Shown: positions 47,110 to 57,000, numbered from the stretch's first letter. The stretch is 64,000 nucleotides of DNA from Paenibacillus lutimineralis (GCF_003991425.1 NZ_CP034346.1:4873501-4937500), one strand, 5' to 3'. Notes: generated from the letters alone by a model not told the origin. Made by a program: numbers and translations.

Positions 47110-47287
47110 GAGGTAATTCAAAAAGTCCCCCTTTGATCACGAAGGAACATTGAAAGTCGATTCGACATCGAATCTTGAATTCACCCGGGCCCTCCGGTGC
47201 TCACGTACAAACTACGTACGCTCCGCTCCTCAGGCCCTAGCTTCATCCAACCTTCTCGGTGCTGAAATTTGAACTTTTTGAATACGC
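47110..47287. repeat. Short copy of the intergenic repeat (about 178 bp)
   Basis: GAGGTAATTCAAAAAGTCCC at one end and GAACTTTTTGAATACGC at the other, with the TTCGACATCGAA hairpin inside. Compared with copies A and B it lacks the 108-112 bp block: GAT (47135-47137) is directly joined to CACGAAGGAAC. It sits inside the operon, between the ABC permease gene and the coiled-coil protein gene. Confidence 0.75.
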
Positions 47288-47343
47288 AATATTATGAATC
47301 TGAACAATGCTATTTTTTTATCCAATACTCTTCAAGACTTCTC

Positions 47344-48294
47344 CTATTGTTGAGGCTCTATTTTCCCTTCATTGCCACTATCTTCACTCGGGAAGTTTTG
47401 TTCCATCATATCGAAGTCCTTGCTGCGCCGTCTAACTGGACGGATATAGCGGATGGCTAGCCACAACATCAACACGATAACTACGCTGTAGACGATTATA
47501 AATTCCAGCCACAGCTCAATCGGTGCACTCGTCCCCATATTACCTCCGCGGGAAATGAAGGCTGTCTTGGAGAAAGAGGGTTCAAAAATACTGATCAGCG
47601 CTCCACCTGGATTTAATCCAAGAATATAACCGATCCAGGAAAACTCCGGTGGGTTTATAGAATTATAATTCACTTGCGTCATGGCCATGGCGAACAGATA
47701 GATGAGTCCGGTACCCAGAAAAATCACTAAGCCAACACCGTAGGTCACAATGACTGCAATGATTGTCCGTTTGAACAAGGTAGAGAAGAAAATACCGATG
47801 GAGCCTAGCAGCAGCATAATGAACAAATAGAATAGAAAAACAACTACAAGCTGCTTTGGCGATACTCCACCATATATGAAAACAATGCAATATACCGGCA
47901 TAGTCGCCACAATTAACAGGGTCATGAAGCTGAGCGATGACAGCAATTTGCTCAGTATAATCGTTGCTGAGCTCTGCTGTGTCGTTAGCAGCATACTAAG
48001 CGTCTGCTTCTCACGCTCTCCACTAATTACGCCTGCCGTTAACGCCGGTGTCATGAACGCAATCATGATCAACTGAGCGAAGCTCAGCGCATAGAAGATG
48101 ATCCGGCTAACCATAGGATCAAAGCTGCCTGACCTGCCCATTCCGCCGGATGTTGACACATAGATGATGCCCATCGCAATCAGCCCCATCACCAGCACAT
48201 AAGCAAGCAATGAAATCGCCGAGCGAGGAGTCCTCATTCTGAGCCGAAATTCTTTGTCCAGCACGGGATTAATCAATATGCTTCGCCAATTCAT
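47344..48294 (-). CDS. ABC-2 type permease
   Basis: A 316-residue membrane protein with six hydrophobic segments typical of ABC-2 permeases (for example ISLLAYVLVMGLIAMGIIYV and LVVVFLFYLFIMLLLGSIGI). The cytoplasmic stretch GVISGEREKQTLSMLLTT is the classical coupling-helix region that follows the second segment. ATG 48294 overlaps the ATPase stop, so the two are translated as a pair. The substrate is unknown; the setting (exported protein, MoxR, VWA) points to an envelope function like that of gliding or export complexes. Confidence 0.9.
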   Translation of the reverse strand: MNWRSILINPVLDKEFRLRMRTPRSAISLLAYVLVMGLIAMGIIYVSTSGGMGRSGSFDPMVSRIIFYALSFAQLIMIAFMTPALTAGVISGEREKQTLSMLLTTQQSSATIILSKLLSSLSFMTLLIVATMPVYCIVFIYGGVSPKQLVVVFLFYLFIMLLLGSIGIFFSTLFKRTIIAVIVTYGVGLVIFLGTGLIYLFAMAMTQVNYNSINPPEFSWIGYILGLNPGGALISIFEPSFSKTAFISRGGNMGTSAPIELWLEFIIVYSVVIVLMLWLAIRYIRPVRRRSKDFDMMEQNFPSEDSGNEGKIEPQQ

Positions 48295-49220
48295 TCGCCG
48301 CTTCCCCCTTTCGTAATCTCCAAGAATACATCTTCAAGATTCGTCTGCGCCTCATTGAAGGAGATAAGCTTGAAGCCGGCTGAGACCATTCTGGCTAGCA
48401 GCTCGGACTGCTCCAGATCACCGCCATTGAAATGGATATGAACACCAGTCGCATCAACGAACACCTGACTGACATAAGCCTCATCCCGCAGCCAACTGCC
48501 TAGATTGTCCGCTTGACCCAGCGTGCGGATATGAAGAACTCTTTTGACTCTTAAGCGATTCTGGATCTCGGCGACCTTCCCTTGGGCAACCATCCTGCCA
48601 TGCTCGATCACACCAATCTCATCGACCATCTCCGCCAGTTCCGGCAAAATATGTGAAGAAATGATGATCGTCTTGCCCATCAGCTTCAATTCCTTAATGA
48701 TCTCCCGCATCTCGATGCGCGCCCGAGGATCAAGCCCAGAGGCCGGTTCATCGAGAATCAGCACCTCGGGATCATGCACGAGACAGCGTGCCAGGCAGAG
48801 GCGTTGCTTCATCCCCCGGGACAAGCTGTCCACATAGCTATCCTTCTTATCGCTCAGATTCACCAGTTCCAGAAGCTGCGGAATGAGCTTATCCCGCTCC
48901 CCTCTCGGAATACCATAACTGGCACCATAAAAATGCAGATACTCTGTCGTTTTAAACTGGTCATATACACCGAAGAAATCTGGCATATACCCAATTCTTT
49001 TACGTACTTCATGCGGATGCTGGACAACGTCATAGCCGCCTACCTTGGCTGTCCCTGAAGTGGGGAGCAGCAGCGTAGCCAGAATGGACATCGTGGTCGT
49101 CTTGCCAGCCCCGTTAGGGCCAACAAAACCGAATACAGTCCCCTTATCAATATTTATATTGACAGATTCCAAAGCATGGAAGCTTCCATATTCCTTCGTC
49201 AAATTATTAATTTCGATCAT
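48291..49220 (-). CDS. ABC transporter ATP-binding protein
   Basis: A 309-residue ATPase with Walker A GPNGAGKTT near residue 35, signature LSRGMKQRL, Walker B VLILDEPASGLD and the switch His in IIISSHI. The C-terminal 90 residues (after position 215) are the extra domain found in many ABC-2 ATPases. It is translationally coupled both to the exported protein gene upstream (ATGA overlap) and to the permease downstream. Confidence 0.95.
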   Translation of the reverse strand: MIEINNLTKEYGSFHALESVNINIDKGTVFGFVGPNGAGKTTTMSILATLLLPTSGTAKVGGYDVVQHPHEVRKRIGYMPDFFGVYDQFKTTEYLHFYGASYGIPRGERDKLIPQLLELVNLSDKKDSYVDSLSRGMKQRLCLARCLVHDPEVLILDEPASGLDPRARIEMREIIKELKLMGKTIIISSHILPELAEMVDEIGVIEHGRMVAQGKVAEIQNRLRVKRVLHIRTLGQADNLGSWLRDEAYVSQVFVDATGVHIHFNGGDLEQSELLARMVSAGFKLISFNEAQTNLEDVFLEITKGGSGE

Positions 49221-51583
49221 GGGCTCACCTGGCCTTTCAACGAGATCTTCGGAATGTCAAAGCTGGCCCACTCATCAGCATTCACAGCGATCCTAACCAC
49301 TGCGCCGTTCAGTACATAATTGGAGACGGGCTCGGATACTTGTGCTTCTCCATTGTTCCAAGTCAGATCTTCCCACTTGGCTTCAGTGAAATTCCAGATC
49401 ATTGTCTTCGTTCGCTGGCCAGGATCATTTTGCTGCAGCTTCAGTGAAGTGTAATCGATCTTGTCCGACATCGGCAGAGCAAATTCGAACTGCATTTCAC
49501 CCTTATCCATATTCACTCTGTCTGAGCCGTAGTCCGTCCCCCAGCCCGTCGTGGATACACTTGTGATTTGAGCAGGGATATAGCCATATGGCACATCGAT
49601 TTCATTCGCCTTGGATGGCTTGAACTGCACTGTCACAGGCTGCACCCACATGTTAAGCTGGTCTGCAGCGGGGTTTTTCCCATTCACGGTATATCCGCCA
49701 AATGAATCCTTGCTCCACGCGATCAAAATATTGCTCATTAAGCCGATGTTCTGCTCAAATAAGCTGTTCATCATGCCACGTTCTCTATTCTTCTCATCCG
49801 ATGGACCGCTAGGGTAAGGGAACAATATCGAACTGTAGCTGCCATATGTGCTAGAGGTATAATTCGCCGGAATCTGCACCGTTTGATCCTTTGCAAGCTC
49901 CCCTAAGACGAAAATATTTCCGCCCAAAATTAACGCCGCATCACTAAGATTACGATTCAAGCGGTTGGTTACAGTCCCTTGCGGGACTCCTTTTGCATCC
50001 AGTGCAACCTCAATCTCCAGCGAGCCAAAGCTTCCTGTCTGCTGCTCAATCCACAGCTTTGCCATCGAGCGGTGGGTCATATCCTTGAGATGGACTGACG
50101 TGTTGCCATCCTGTTCACGGATCATTTGACGGCTGATTCCTTCCTCTCCTCCTCCAGAAATATAACCGTCCTCTCTTTTACTCGTTACGTGAGTTGCCCC
50201 TGGAATTTCAAACTCGTAATTCCCGCCGCGGGGAACGAACAAAGCCGAGGCTGTCAATTGCGTGCCTTGCCCTTGACCATCCAGCTCCACGACATTCAGC
50301 GTATGAGCCTGCAGAGAGGATTTCCCAGAAGTACCTGTCACATAGATGCTTATGCTAGTAATAATAGCAATCAGTGGAATCAGGAACCAAGCCCACTCGC
50401 GCCGATCAAATCTTTTAAGTACATAATAGAGCACCGGGGCAACGAGCACAGCATAACCGATCAACAACCAGAAGAAGAGAGAGAAAGGCGGTAGAGCAAG
50501 CGATGGAAAATAGTTCAGATAATTATCCAGACTAATTTTCATTCCTTGGGTACCGTTGTTCCTATCCATAATTGAACCGGACACTTTGCTCTGGAGCAGA
50601 CTATTCCAAAAATCAGCATGACCGCTCCAGCTGTGAACTGGCTCAGCTGCCAGATCATAAGCGGCATAGATCACCTTTCCTTTGCCCAGCGGCCAGGAAG
50701 CAATTAACGGCTGGTCCTGAACGTTAACGACACTGTCCGCTCCATCCTTCAACTGCGCCGTTGATATAGAAATTGCGTGATCCAGCTTCAACTCCTTGTT
50801 CGCAAGCTTCTCCATCCCAGGCAGTGAGCTGGCTTCCTTGGTTCCTGTATATTCAACTGGCGACAAAGCTTCTAGACCTTTGACCGTCTTCGGATAGCTT
50901 GGCCCGCCCGCTAATACAAGGGTTCCGCCCTGATGCACCCAGGTTGAAATAGCCTGCTTCTTCCCTTCCTCCATCGTATCGGAGGCAAAATTGTTAAGAA
51001 ACAGAACATCAAAAGAAGACAGCATAGCTGCATCCTCAGATATTTGCTCCGAAGCTAATACGAGAACGTTAATCGGGCTATTTTGATTGTTCAACAATTT
51101 CATGAAATTCAGGCTGTCCGGATCGGTAGCAAGTTGCCCAATAAATGCTCCGTTTCTCTGATTCGATTGCAGATAGGCTTGTCCAGAGGTAAAAGCTATA
51201 TTTTTTCCTGATTCTGCCGAATCCTTATAGAAGCGAATAGAACTGTTATTCTTGTTAAATGTGTTGCCTATAATGCCAAAAGTGATCTGCTTGGCAGTTC
51301 CTGCTGGTAGATCAACCTTCTTCACATAAGACTGGCTGCTGCCTGAATAGGGAACCTCGACCTGGACGACAACTTCCCCGCTAATATCTTCATCACTTTT
51401 TAAAGTAATCGTCAAAGGCGCCCATTTGTTCATTTTATAGCTTCCGTGATAGCCAACTTCACTCTCTACGCTAATACTCGGACCTGCTGCATAAACTGGC
51501 TGCGTACTCCCCCCGACAACAGCGGCAATGACGAGCAGACATATGATTAGCGCGTACATTCCACGCTTCACCGAAATATACAA
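49217..51583 (-). CDS. Exported membrane protein, glutamine-amidotransferase-like segment
   Basis: A 788-residue protein, first of the eight-gene operon. A signal peptide or anchor is plain (MYALIICLLVIAAVVGGSTQPVYAA). The exterior part contains a beta-rich domain and then a Rossmann-like, GATase1-related stretch (NVLVLASEQ, FLNNFASDT, WVHQGGTLVLAGGPSY); there are two central membrane segments (LFFWLLIGYAVLVAPVLYYVL and WFLIPLIAIITSISIYVTG) and a further beta-rich region of about 300 residues. I do not recognise a named family. TTG 51583 has AGGGGAG 6 bases before it and is preferred to the TTG 18 bases upstream. It may be the sensory or substrate-facing part of the ABC system. Confidence 0.75.
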   Translation of the reverse strand: MYISVKRGMYALIICLLVIAAVVGGSTQPVYAAGPSISVESEVGYHGSYKMNKWAPLTITLKSDEDISGEVVVQVEVPYSGSSQSYVKKVDLPAGTAKQITFGIIGNTFNKNNSSIRFYKDSAESGKNIAFTSGQAYLQSNQRNGAFIGQLATDPDSLNFMKLLNNQNSPINVLVLASEQISEDAAMLSSFDVLFLNNFASDTMEEGKKQAISTWVHQGGTLVLAGGPSYPKTVKGLEALSPVEYTGTKEASSLPGMEKLANKELKLDHAISISTAQLKDGADSVVNVQDQPLIASWPLGKGKVIYAAYDLAAEPVHSWSGHADFWNSLLQSKVSGSIMDRNNGTQGMKISLDNYLNYFPSLALPPFSLFFWLLIGYAVLVAPVLYYVLKRFDRREWAWFLIPLIAIITSISIYVTGTSGKSSLQAHTLNVVELDGQGQGTQLTASALFVPRGGNYEFEIPGATHVTSKREDGYISGGGEEGISRQMIREQDGNTSVHLKDMTHRSMAKLWIEQQTGSFGSLEIEVALDAKGVPQGTVTNRLNRNLSDAALILGGNIFVLGELAKDQTVQIPANYTSSTYGSYSSILFPYPSGPSDEKNRERGMMNSLFEQNIGLMSNILIAWSKDSFGGYTVNGKNPAADQLNMWVQPVTVQFKPSKANEIDVPYGYIPAQITSVSTTGWGTDYGSDRVNMDKGEMQFEFALPMSDKIDYTSLKLQQNDPGQRTKTMIWNFTEAKWEDLTWNNGEAQVSEPVSNYVLNGAVVRIAVNADEWASFDIPKISLKGQVSP

Positions 51584-51707
51584 ATGATTCTCCCCTCTCA
51601 ACCTTCAAATCATCTTTCTATCCATGACCATTCAATATATTAACGCGATGCCAAAACATAAAGTTACTTAACAACCTTAGCAGGAAATATAAACCTCTCT
51701 TCTTCTC

Positions 51708-51755
51708 AAAAAAACAACCGCCATGCAAGTCGATAAGGTTGCCATGGCGATTGTT
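51708..51755 (-). terminator. Rho-independent terminator of purU
   Basis: Minus strand: AACAATCGCCATGGCAA pairs with TTGCATGGCGGTTGTT (two irregularities) and a run of T follows. It lies 12 bases after the purU stop. Confidence 0.88.
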
Positions 51756-51766
51756 ATAGAAAAAAA

Positions 51767-52663
51767 TTAATTGAATACAACTGTTTTGTTCTGATGAACC
51801 AGAATACGATCCTCGATATGCCATTTTACAGCTCTAGCCAGTACGACACGTTCGATGGTGCGTCCGATTCGCTTCAGTTCCGCCACATCATCGCGGTGGC
51901 TGACGCGCTGTACGTCCTGCTCAATGATAGGTCCACCGTCCAATTCTTCGGTCACATAGTGAGCCGTCGCCCCGATGATCTTAACGCCACGATCATAAGC
52001 CTGGGCATAAGGCTTCCCACCCACGAAGGCTGGAAGGAAGGAGTGATGGATATTGATAATCCGGTTACGGTAAGGCTGAATCAGGGCCGGCGATACGATC
52101 TGCATATATCTGGCCAAGACGATTAAGTCCACCTTCCCGTTCACAATCTCTAACTGCTTCTGCTCCGCTTCGCGCTTCGTATCCGGGGTAACCGGAATGT
52201 GATAATAAGGGATTCCGAAGGATTCCACATATTCTTTCATATCCGGATGGTTGCTAACGACCATAGAGATATCCGCATCCAGATCACCGGCTTGCCACTG
52301 CCACAGCAATTCCACAAGGCAATGATCTTCCTTGGATACGAAGATAGCCAGCTTCTTCTTATGGCTCAGTTGGAAAATATTCCACTCCATCTGGAACTTA
52401 TCAGCAATCTCGGCAAAATCCCGCTTCAAGCTGTCTATGCGGTCCTCAAGCTGATCCAGATCGAACTCGATCCGCATGAAGAACATTCCGCCTTCTGGAT
52501 CCATCGTATACTGGTCTGATTGCACGATATTCGCTCCATGCTCATACAGAAAGCGGGATACTGTTGCCACAATCCCAGGGCCATCCGGGCAAGAGATCAG
52601 CATTCGAGCCCGATGGTGCTCATACGGTTTGACTTGTCCACTTATTTTTGCATGTTTATCCAT
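51767..52663 (-). CDS. purU: Formyltetrahydrofolate deformylase
   Basis: A 298-residue enzyme that hydrolyses 10-formyl-tetrahydrofolate to formate and tetrahydrofolate, balancing one-carbon pools and feeding PurT. The N-terminal ACT domain (RMLISCPDGPGIVATVSRFL, residues 20-39) precedes a formyltransferase-like domain with VSNHPDMKEYVESFGIPYYHIPVT, the catalytic run IINIHHSFLPAFVGGKPY (Asn and His) and GATAHYVTEELDGGPIIEQ with the essential Asp. Length is normal for the family. The ribosome site AGGGGGA is 13 bases from the ATG, rather far. Confidence 0.95.
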   Translation of the reverse strand: MDKHAKISGQVKPYEHHRARMLISCPDGPGIVATVSRFLYEHGANIVQSDQYTMDPEGGMFFMRIEFDLDQLEDRIDSLKRDFAEIADKFQMEWNIFQLSHKKKLAIFVSKEDHCLVELLWQWQAGDLDADISMVVSNHPDMKEYVESFGIPYYHIPVTPDTKREAEQKQLEIVNGKVDLIVLARYMQIVSPALIQPYRNRIINIHHSFLPAFVGGKPYAQAYDRGVKIIGATAHYVTEELDGGPIIEQDVQRVSHRDDVAELKRIGRTIERVVLARAVKWHIEDRILVHQNKTVVFN

Positions 52664-52716
52664 TGATTTCTCATATCCCCCTGGCGCACTAGTATTCTAT
52701 GTTGAAACCTAATAGA

Positions 52717-52745
52717 GGTCGTTCAAAAATATCCGCTTTTGATCG
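52717..52745. repeat. Tip of the long intergenic repeat
   Basis: GAGGTCGTTCAAAAATATCC followed by GCTTTTGAT corresponds to the left tip of copy A. It lies 4 bases beyond the nfo stop, with no body. Confidence 0.5.
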
Positions 52746-52748
52746 CGT

Positions 52749-53861
52749 TTAGTTTCTTCCCGCGAGCCAAGCGATCAAGCGATGATTGATTTGCTCTTCC
52801 GAATAATCCGGGAACACATTCGCGGCAATCACCATATCGTACAAACGCTCCAGCGGTTCGCGAGGATCCGCCTTCTTCGCCTTCGCATCATTCTTCAACA
52901 AATTCCAAGTGTCGAGAACGAAGGAACGATAATGAACATCCTGCTTGTTGAAGAAGTCATGCAGCCCTGCCACATCGGCAAGGAAATCCGCACCGAAGCG
53001 CTGCTCCACGTCCCCGCGCAGCAAGGCGATTTCCACTTCATACATTGGACGCTGAGTCTTGGCATCCTTACCTACCCAAGGCGTCTCCAGAATGAAAGGC
53101 CTGCCCTGCAGTGCCTCATGATGAACAACACGATGGATCGCTTCAAAGCCGATCCAGCCTGTACCGATAGGCGTATGACGGTCCTTGCCGGCGCCAACCG
53201 GATTTTTGCTATCGTTAATGTGTACAATTGCGATACGATCAAGACCAATTGTCTGATCGAATTTCTGTAGTACACCATCAAGGTCATTGACAATGTCATA
53301 GCCTGCATCGTGAATATGGCAAGTATCGAGGCAGATGGTCAGCCGTTCATTATGCTCGACCTTATCGATAATCGCTGCAATCTCTTCGAAGCTGCGTCCA
53401 ACCTCGGTTCCCTTGCCAGCCATGGTCTCCAGAGCGATATTCACTTCAGTCTCGTCCGTTCCATTTAACACTTCATTCAAGCCTTCCGCGATCCGCGCTA
53501 CACCGTATTCGGCATCCTTGTCCGTAAACGCGCCGGGATGAAGTACGATATTACGCACCCCGATCGCATGAGTACGGCGAATTTCTTCCTGTAAGAAATC
53601 GACAGCCAACTGATACGTATTGGATTTATAGGAACCTAGATTAATAATGTATGGCGCATGTACGACGATCTCCTCAATCCCTGCCGCCTTCATCGCTTCT
53701 TTGCCTTCCGGCAAATACATCGCATCCATCGGTTTGCGCCGCGTATTCTGTGGAGCACCGGTATATATCATGAATGAGCTTGAGCCATAGGACACAGCTT
53801 CCCCTGTTGCACTTAATAGACCTTTATCTGAGAACGACACATGTGAACCTATTTTCAGCAT
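52749..53861 (-). CDS. nfo: Endonuclease IV (deoxyribonuclease IV) with C-terminal extension
   Basis: A 370-residue AP endonuclease that incises DNA at abasic sites, using three zinc ions. Metal-binding segments are visible: [71 protein letters not shown] and ILETP. The catalytic domain ends near residue 280, the normal full length; another 90 residues follow (from about [15 protein letters not shown]), predicted mostly helical, with no known motif. AAAAGGGGG precedes ATG 53861. Confidence 0.92.
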   Translation of the reverse strand: MLKIGSHVSFSDKGLLSATGEAVSYGSSSFMIYTGAPQNTRRKPMDAMYLPEGKEAMKAAGIEEIVVHAPYIINLGSYKSNTYQLAVDFLQEEIRRTHAIGVRNIVLHPGAFTDKDAEYGVARIAEGLNEVLNGTDETEVNIALETMAGKGTEVGRSFEEIAAIIDKVEHNERLTICLDTCHIHDAGYDIVNDLDGVLQKFDQTIGLDRIAIVHINDSKNPVGAGKDRHTPIGTGWIGFEAIHRVVHHEALQGRPFILETPWVGKDAKTQRPMYEVEIALLRGDVEQRFGADFLADVAGLHDFFNKQDVHYRSFVLDTWNLLKNDAKAKKADPREPLERLYDMVIAANVFPDYSEEQINHRLIAWLAGRN

Positions 53862-53961
53862 TAAAATTCCCCCTTTTAGGCAGTAAACCGCTAAACTTCC
53901 CTTATTTTAGCTTGATTGCGCAAATAAATAAAGTCGTACGGACAAAATACAGAAATAATCA

Positions 53962-54272
53962 CTATAATGTCACCTTCTTCGACAACGTCAATTCGAATCG
54001 GGTGATCCCCTCCCCCTCGCCCGTCTCCAACGTGAGCCGTCCATCGTGTATTTCTGTAATATGCCTGGCAATCGTCAGACCAAGTCCTGATAGCCGTCGA
54101 GCTCCGTCATCATAATATCAATAACGGCTAAATCTATCGAATGTATCGAGAAATGCTAGGTAGCTTCTATACCGTTATTTGCTTCGAGTACGTCGTAATC
54201 TTTTTCTTAAAAGAGCTTGAGCAGTTCTATAATATCTGGATCATCGTCCATGAGCAGTATCGTTTTACGCAT
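53962..54272 (-). pseudogene. Remnant of a two-component system: response-regulator start joined to a histidine-kinase end
   Basis: Read on the minus strand from ATG 54272, which still has a GGAGGGGG ribosome site, the translation gives MRKTILLMDDDPDIIELLKLF, a receiver-domain start with the acidic pocket, then a stop. Further in the same frame come YDVLEANNGIEA and LAVIDIMMTELDGYQ, the phosphorylation-site region, interrupted by more stops. It then runs into GLGLTIARHITEIHDGRLTL and EGITRFELTLS, the G2 box and end of a histidine-kinase ATPase domain. The middle (rest of the regulator and most of the kinase) has been deleted. Clearly dead, and not merely an assembly error, since several separate stops occur. 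Confidence 0.85.
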
Positions 54273-54435
54273 CGAAATTCCCCCTCCGCACGTCATTGTT
54301 CTTGCTTCCCGTCCAATATCCTGCCTTGTAAGGTTAATTTAAGAATCGTGCAAATTCAGAGACAGAATGATAATTTATACTTAACCCCGTAACATCTTCC
54401 AACCATTTATAGATCAAAAAGAAAGAGGAGTTTCT

Positions 54436-56721
54436 ATGGCAAATCCAGTAATTCAAGAAAAGAAAAAGCCCAGATCCAGATTAACGCATGTCGCCCGTTT
54501 CCTGAAACGACCGGCACCGCTTTCCCCCGGATGGAAAGGGGCATCACTTGCGCTGGGGGCTACAGCTCTGGGCCTCTATCTTGCGCAAGGTTACACCATG
54601 ATTGGAGCACGGGGAGCCATCCCTTACCTCGCCGGGATTATCTTGTTCCTGCTCGCGATTATATTGCTGACTGGCATCATTGCCCTGCTGCTTCATTGGA
54701 CAAAGAAAATGCCCACCCGTTACATTTGGCTTGTACTCGCTTCATTCTGCCTATTGGTTATCAGCTTTATCGGCCCTTTGCAGTTAATGTTTATTATTAC
54801 CTCTTTATCCATCATCATGTCCTTCTCCTTACTGGGGATGTGGATGTACCGCTGGATCACCGGCAGATATCGCGAGGCAAAAAAGATATCCAAGCTTCTC
54901 ACCGGCATAGCGGCGGGGGCTGTACTTGCCTATATTCTCTTGGGCGGCTATTGGCTGCTGGACCGCGGAAATAGCGATTTGCCGAAGCCATACCGGCTGC
55001 AAGCCATCAAGACCGCCGAACGTTATCCCGCGTTAATGGCAAACCCGGGCGAACCAGGTTCTTATCACGTCAAAACATTGACATACGGGAGTGCAGACAG
55101 CTACCGCAAGGAATTTAATGCCGAGGATTCATTAATAACCAATCAGGTGGACGGATCGGCATTTGTGGAAAGTTGGTCCACAATCCGCACGAAAACTTTC
55201 AGATTCGGGCCAGATAAGATGGCGCTTAACGGGCTGGTCTGGTACCCCGAGGGCGATGGCCCATTTCCATTAGTCATCGCTGTTCATGGCAACCATCTCG
55301 CTACCGATTATTCCGATCCGGGGTATGCTTATTTGGGCAATCTGCTTGCCAGCAAAGGCTATATTTTTGTTTCCATCGATGAGAACTTCCTAAATACTTC
55401 ACCCTATAACGACTTGTTCATGCTGAGTGCACTGAAAAATGAAAATCCAGCTCGCGGCTGGCTCATCCTGGAGCATCTAAAGGTATGGGAAGAATGGAAC
55501 AGCACGAAGGGAAATCCGTTCTTCAACAAAGCGGATATGAGCCGAATATCGCTGATTGGCCACTCCCGAGGTGGTGAGGCAGTAGCTGTAGCAGCAGCCT
55601 ATAACAAGCTGCCGGCAGCTCCCGAGCATGGCAATATAACATTCGATTATAACTTTGGCATTCGCTCCATTATTTCCATTGCCGGTACCGACGGCCAATA
55701 CAAGCCATCCGGTCAGCCGATCCCCTTAAAGGATGTCAGCTACCTGGCGATTCATGGCTCACACGATATGGACGTCATCTCATTTGCTGGCGCAAGCCAA
55801 TACAGCCGAATCGGCTTTTCAGATAAAAATCATCACTATAAGGCATCAGTCTATGTTTATGGAGCAAATCATGGACAGTTTAATACCGAATGGGGAAGAG
55901 TGGACAGTATCGGTTTTGGCAACAAGTTCTATAATACAGCCCAGCTTCTGCCCCAGGAGGATCAATTGCGGGTGGCAAAGGTACTCATCTCTTCCTTTCT
56001 GGATGCCACGCTGCAAGAGCAAGAGCAGTACCGCAGCGTCTTTAAAGACCTTGGTTATGCCAAGGAATGGCTTCCAGACACGATGTACATCAGCAACTAT
56101 TGGGATGCCGACACAACGCTTATCAGCAGCTTTGATGAGGATATCGATCTATCTACGACGACAATTAACGGCGGACGACTCATTGGAAAAGCATTGAAGG
56201 AATGGAAGGAAGAAAAAGTCAAGACGAAATATGCTACTGACTTGTACAGCGCAGTTCAACTTGGCTGGGATCGCAGAGCGGCCGTCGATCTCCCTAGCTA
56301 TACGGTGGTTTTACCTGACACCGGGATTACCGCTAAACCGGGCAGTTCCATCGTCTTCGCCATGGCCGACTGCGACGATAAGAAACTGACGGACATGCAG
56401 GGAGCACTTATCGATTTGACCGTCCAGGTGGCAGATAAGAACGGCAATATCGCTTCGATACCGCTCAGCAGCGTTGCCAGTTTGCTGCCGATGCTCGAAG
56501 GCGACATCGTAAAATGGCCGTTTACAACACTGTTGCCAACAAAAGAGCCCGTGTTCCAAAACTTTGCCTTCCAGCTTGCCGACTTCCAACAAGCGAATCC
56601 GGCCTTCCAGCCCGAACAGCTCAGCCGAATCAGCTTCATATTCGATAAGACAGACAAAGGCGCGATCTATTTGCGCGATATCGGCATTCGCAACGATGCT
56701 GCCATCAGCAGTCATGAATGA
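54436..56721 (+). CDS. Membrane-anchored alpha/beta hydrolase
   Basis: A 761-residue protein. The first 190 residues hold five hydrophobic segments (for example IPYLAGIILFLLAIILLTGIIALLL and LMFIITSLSIIMSFSLL). Then comes an alpha/beta hydrolase domain: oxyanion region VIAVHGNHLAT, nucleophile motif GHSRGGEA, candidate acid GSHDMDV and His in YGANHGQF. A C-terminal beta-rich part of about 190 residues follows. The hydrolase part resembles platelet-activating-factor acetylhydrolase or dienelactone-type enzymes, but the substrate is unknown. GAGGAG precedes ATG 54436. It stands alone on the plus strand, beside the wreck of a two-component system that may once have controlled it. Confidence 0.85.
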   Translation: MANPVIQEKKKPRSRLTHVARFLKRPAPLSPGWKGASLALGATALGLYLAQGYTMIGARGAIPYLAGIILFLLAIILLTGIIALLLHWTKKMPTRYIWLVLASFCLLVISFIGPLQLMFIITSLSIIMSFSLLGMWMYRWITGRYREAKKISKLLTGIAAGAVLAYILLGGYWLLDRGNSDLPKPYRLQAIKTAERYPALMANPGEPGSYHVKTLTYGSADSYRKEFNAEDSLITNQVDGSAFVESWSTIRTKTFRFGPDKMALNGLVWYPEGDGPFPLVIAVHGNHLATDYSDPGYAYLGNLLASKGYIFVSIDENFLNTSPYNDLFMLSALKNENPARGWLILEHLKVWEEWNSTKGNPFFNKADMSRISLIGHSRGGEAVAVAAAYNKLPAAPEHGNITFDYNFGIRSIISIAGTDGQYKPSGQPIPLKDVSYLAIHGSHDMDVISFAGASQYSRIGFSDKNHHYKASVYVYGANHGQFNTEWGRVDSIGFGNKFYNTAQLLPQEDQLRVAKVLISSFLDATLQEQEQYRSVFKDLGYAKEWLPDTMYISNYWDADTTLISSFDEDIDLSTTTINGGRLIGKALKEWKEEKVKTKYATDLYSAVQLGWDRRAAVDLPSYTVVLPDTGITAKPGSSIVFAMADCDDKKLTDMQGALIDLTVQVADKNGNIASIPLSSVASLLPMLEGDIVKWPFTTLLPTKEPVFQNFAFQLADFQQANPAFQPEQLSRISFIFDKTDKGAIYLRDIGIRNDAAISSHE

Positions 56722-57000
56722 TCGTTTCTGCGGACAGCACTGTTTGAGGCATTTATGGATCGGTATTTCGGGAAAGTAACCGTGAAGGCTCGGCATTCTG
56801 TCAATCTCTAGTTAACGGATTGAAGAAAAATGTTCTTGTATAATACACTACGAAAAAGGAGCTACGCTCTCGAAAAAAATTGGAAAATAAGTTATACTTC
56901 ATGTCAAGACAAACATAAATTGGTGACAAAATAGACAATTCTTCAGCGAAATTTATTAGTTTTATCATATCAAGTCGTTTGTATAGCAAGGAGCTTACCT

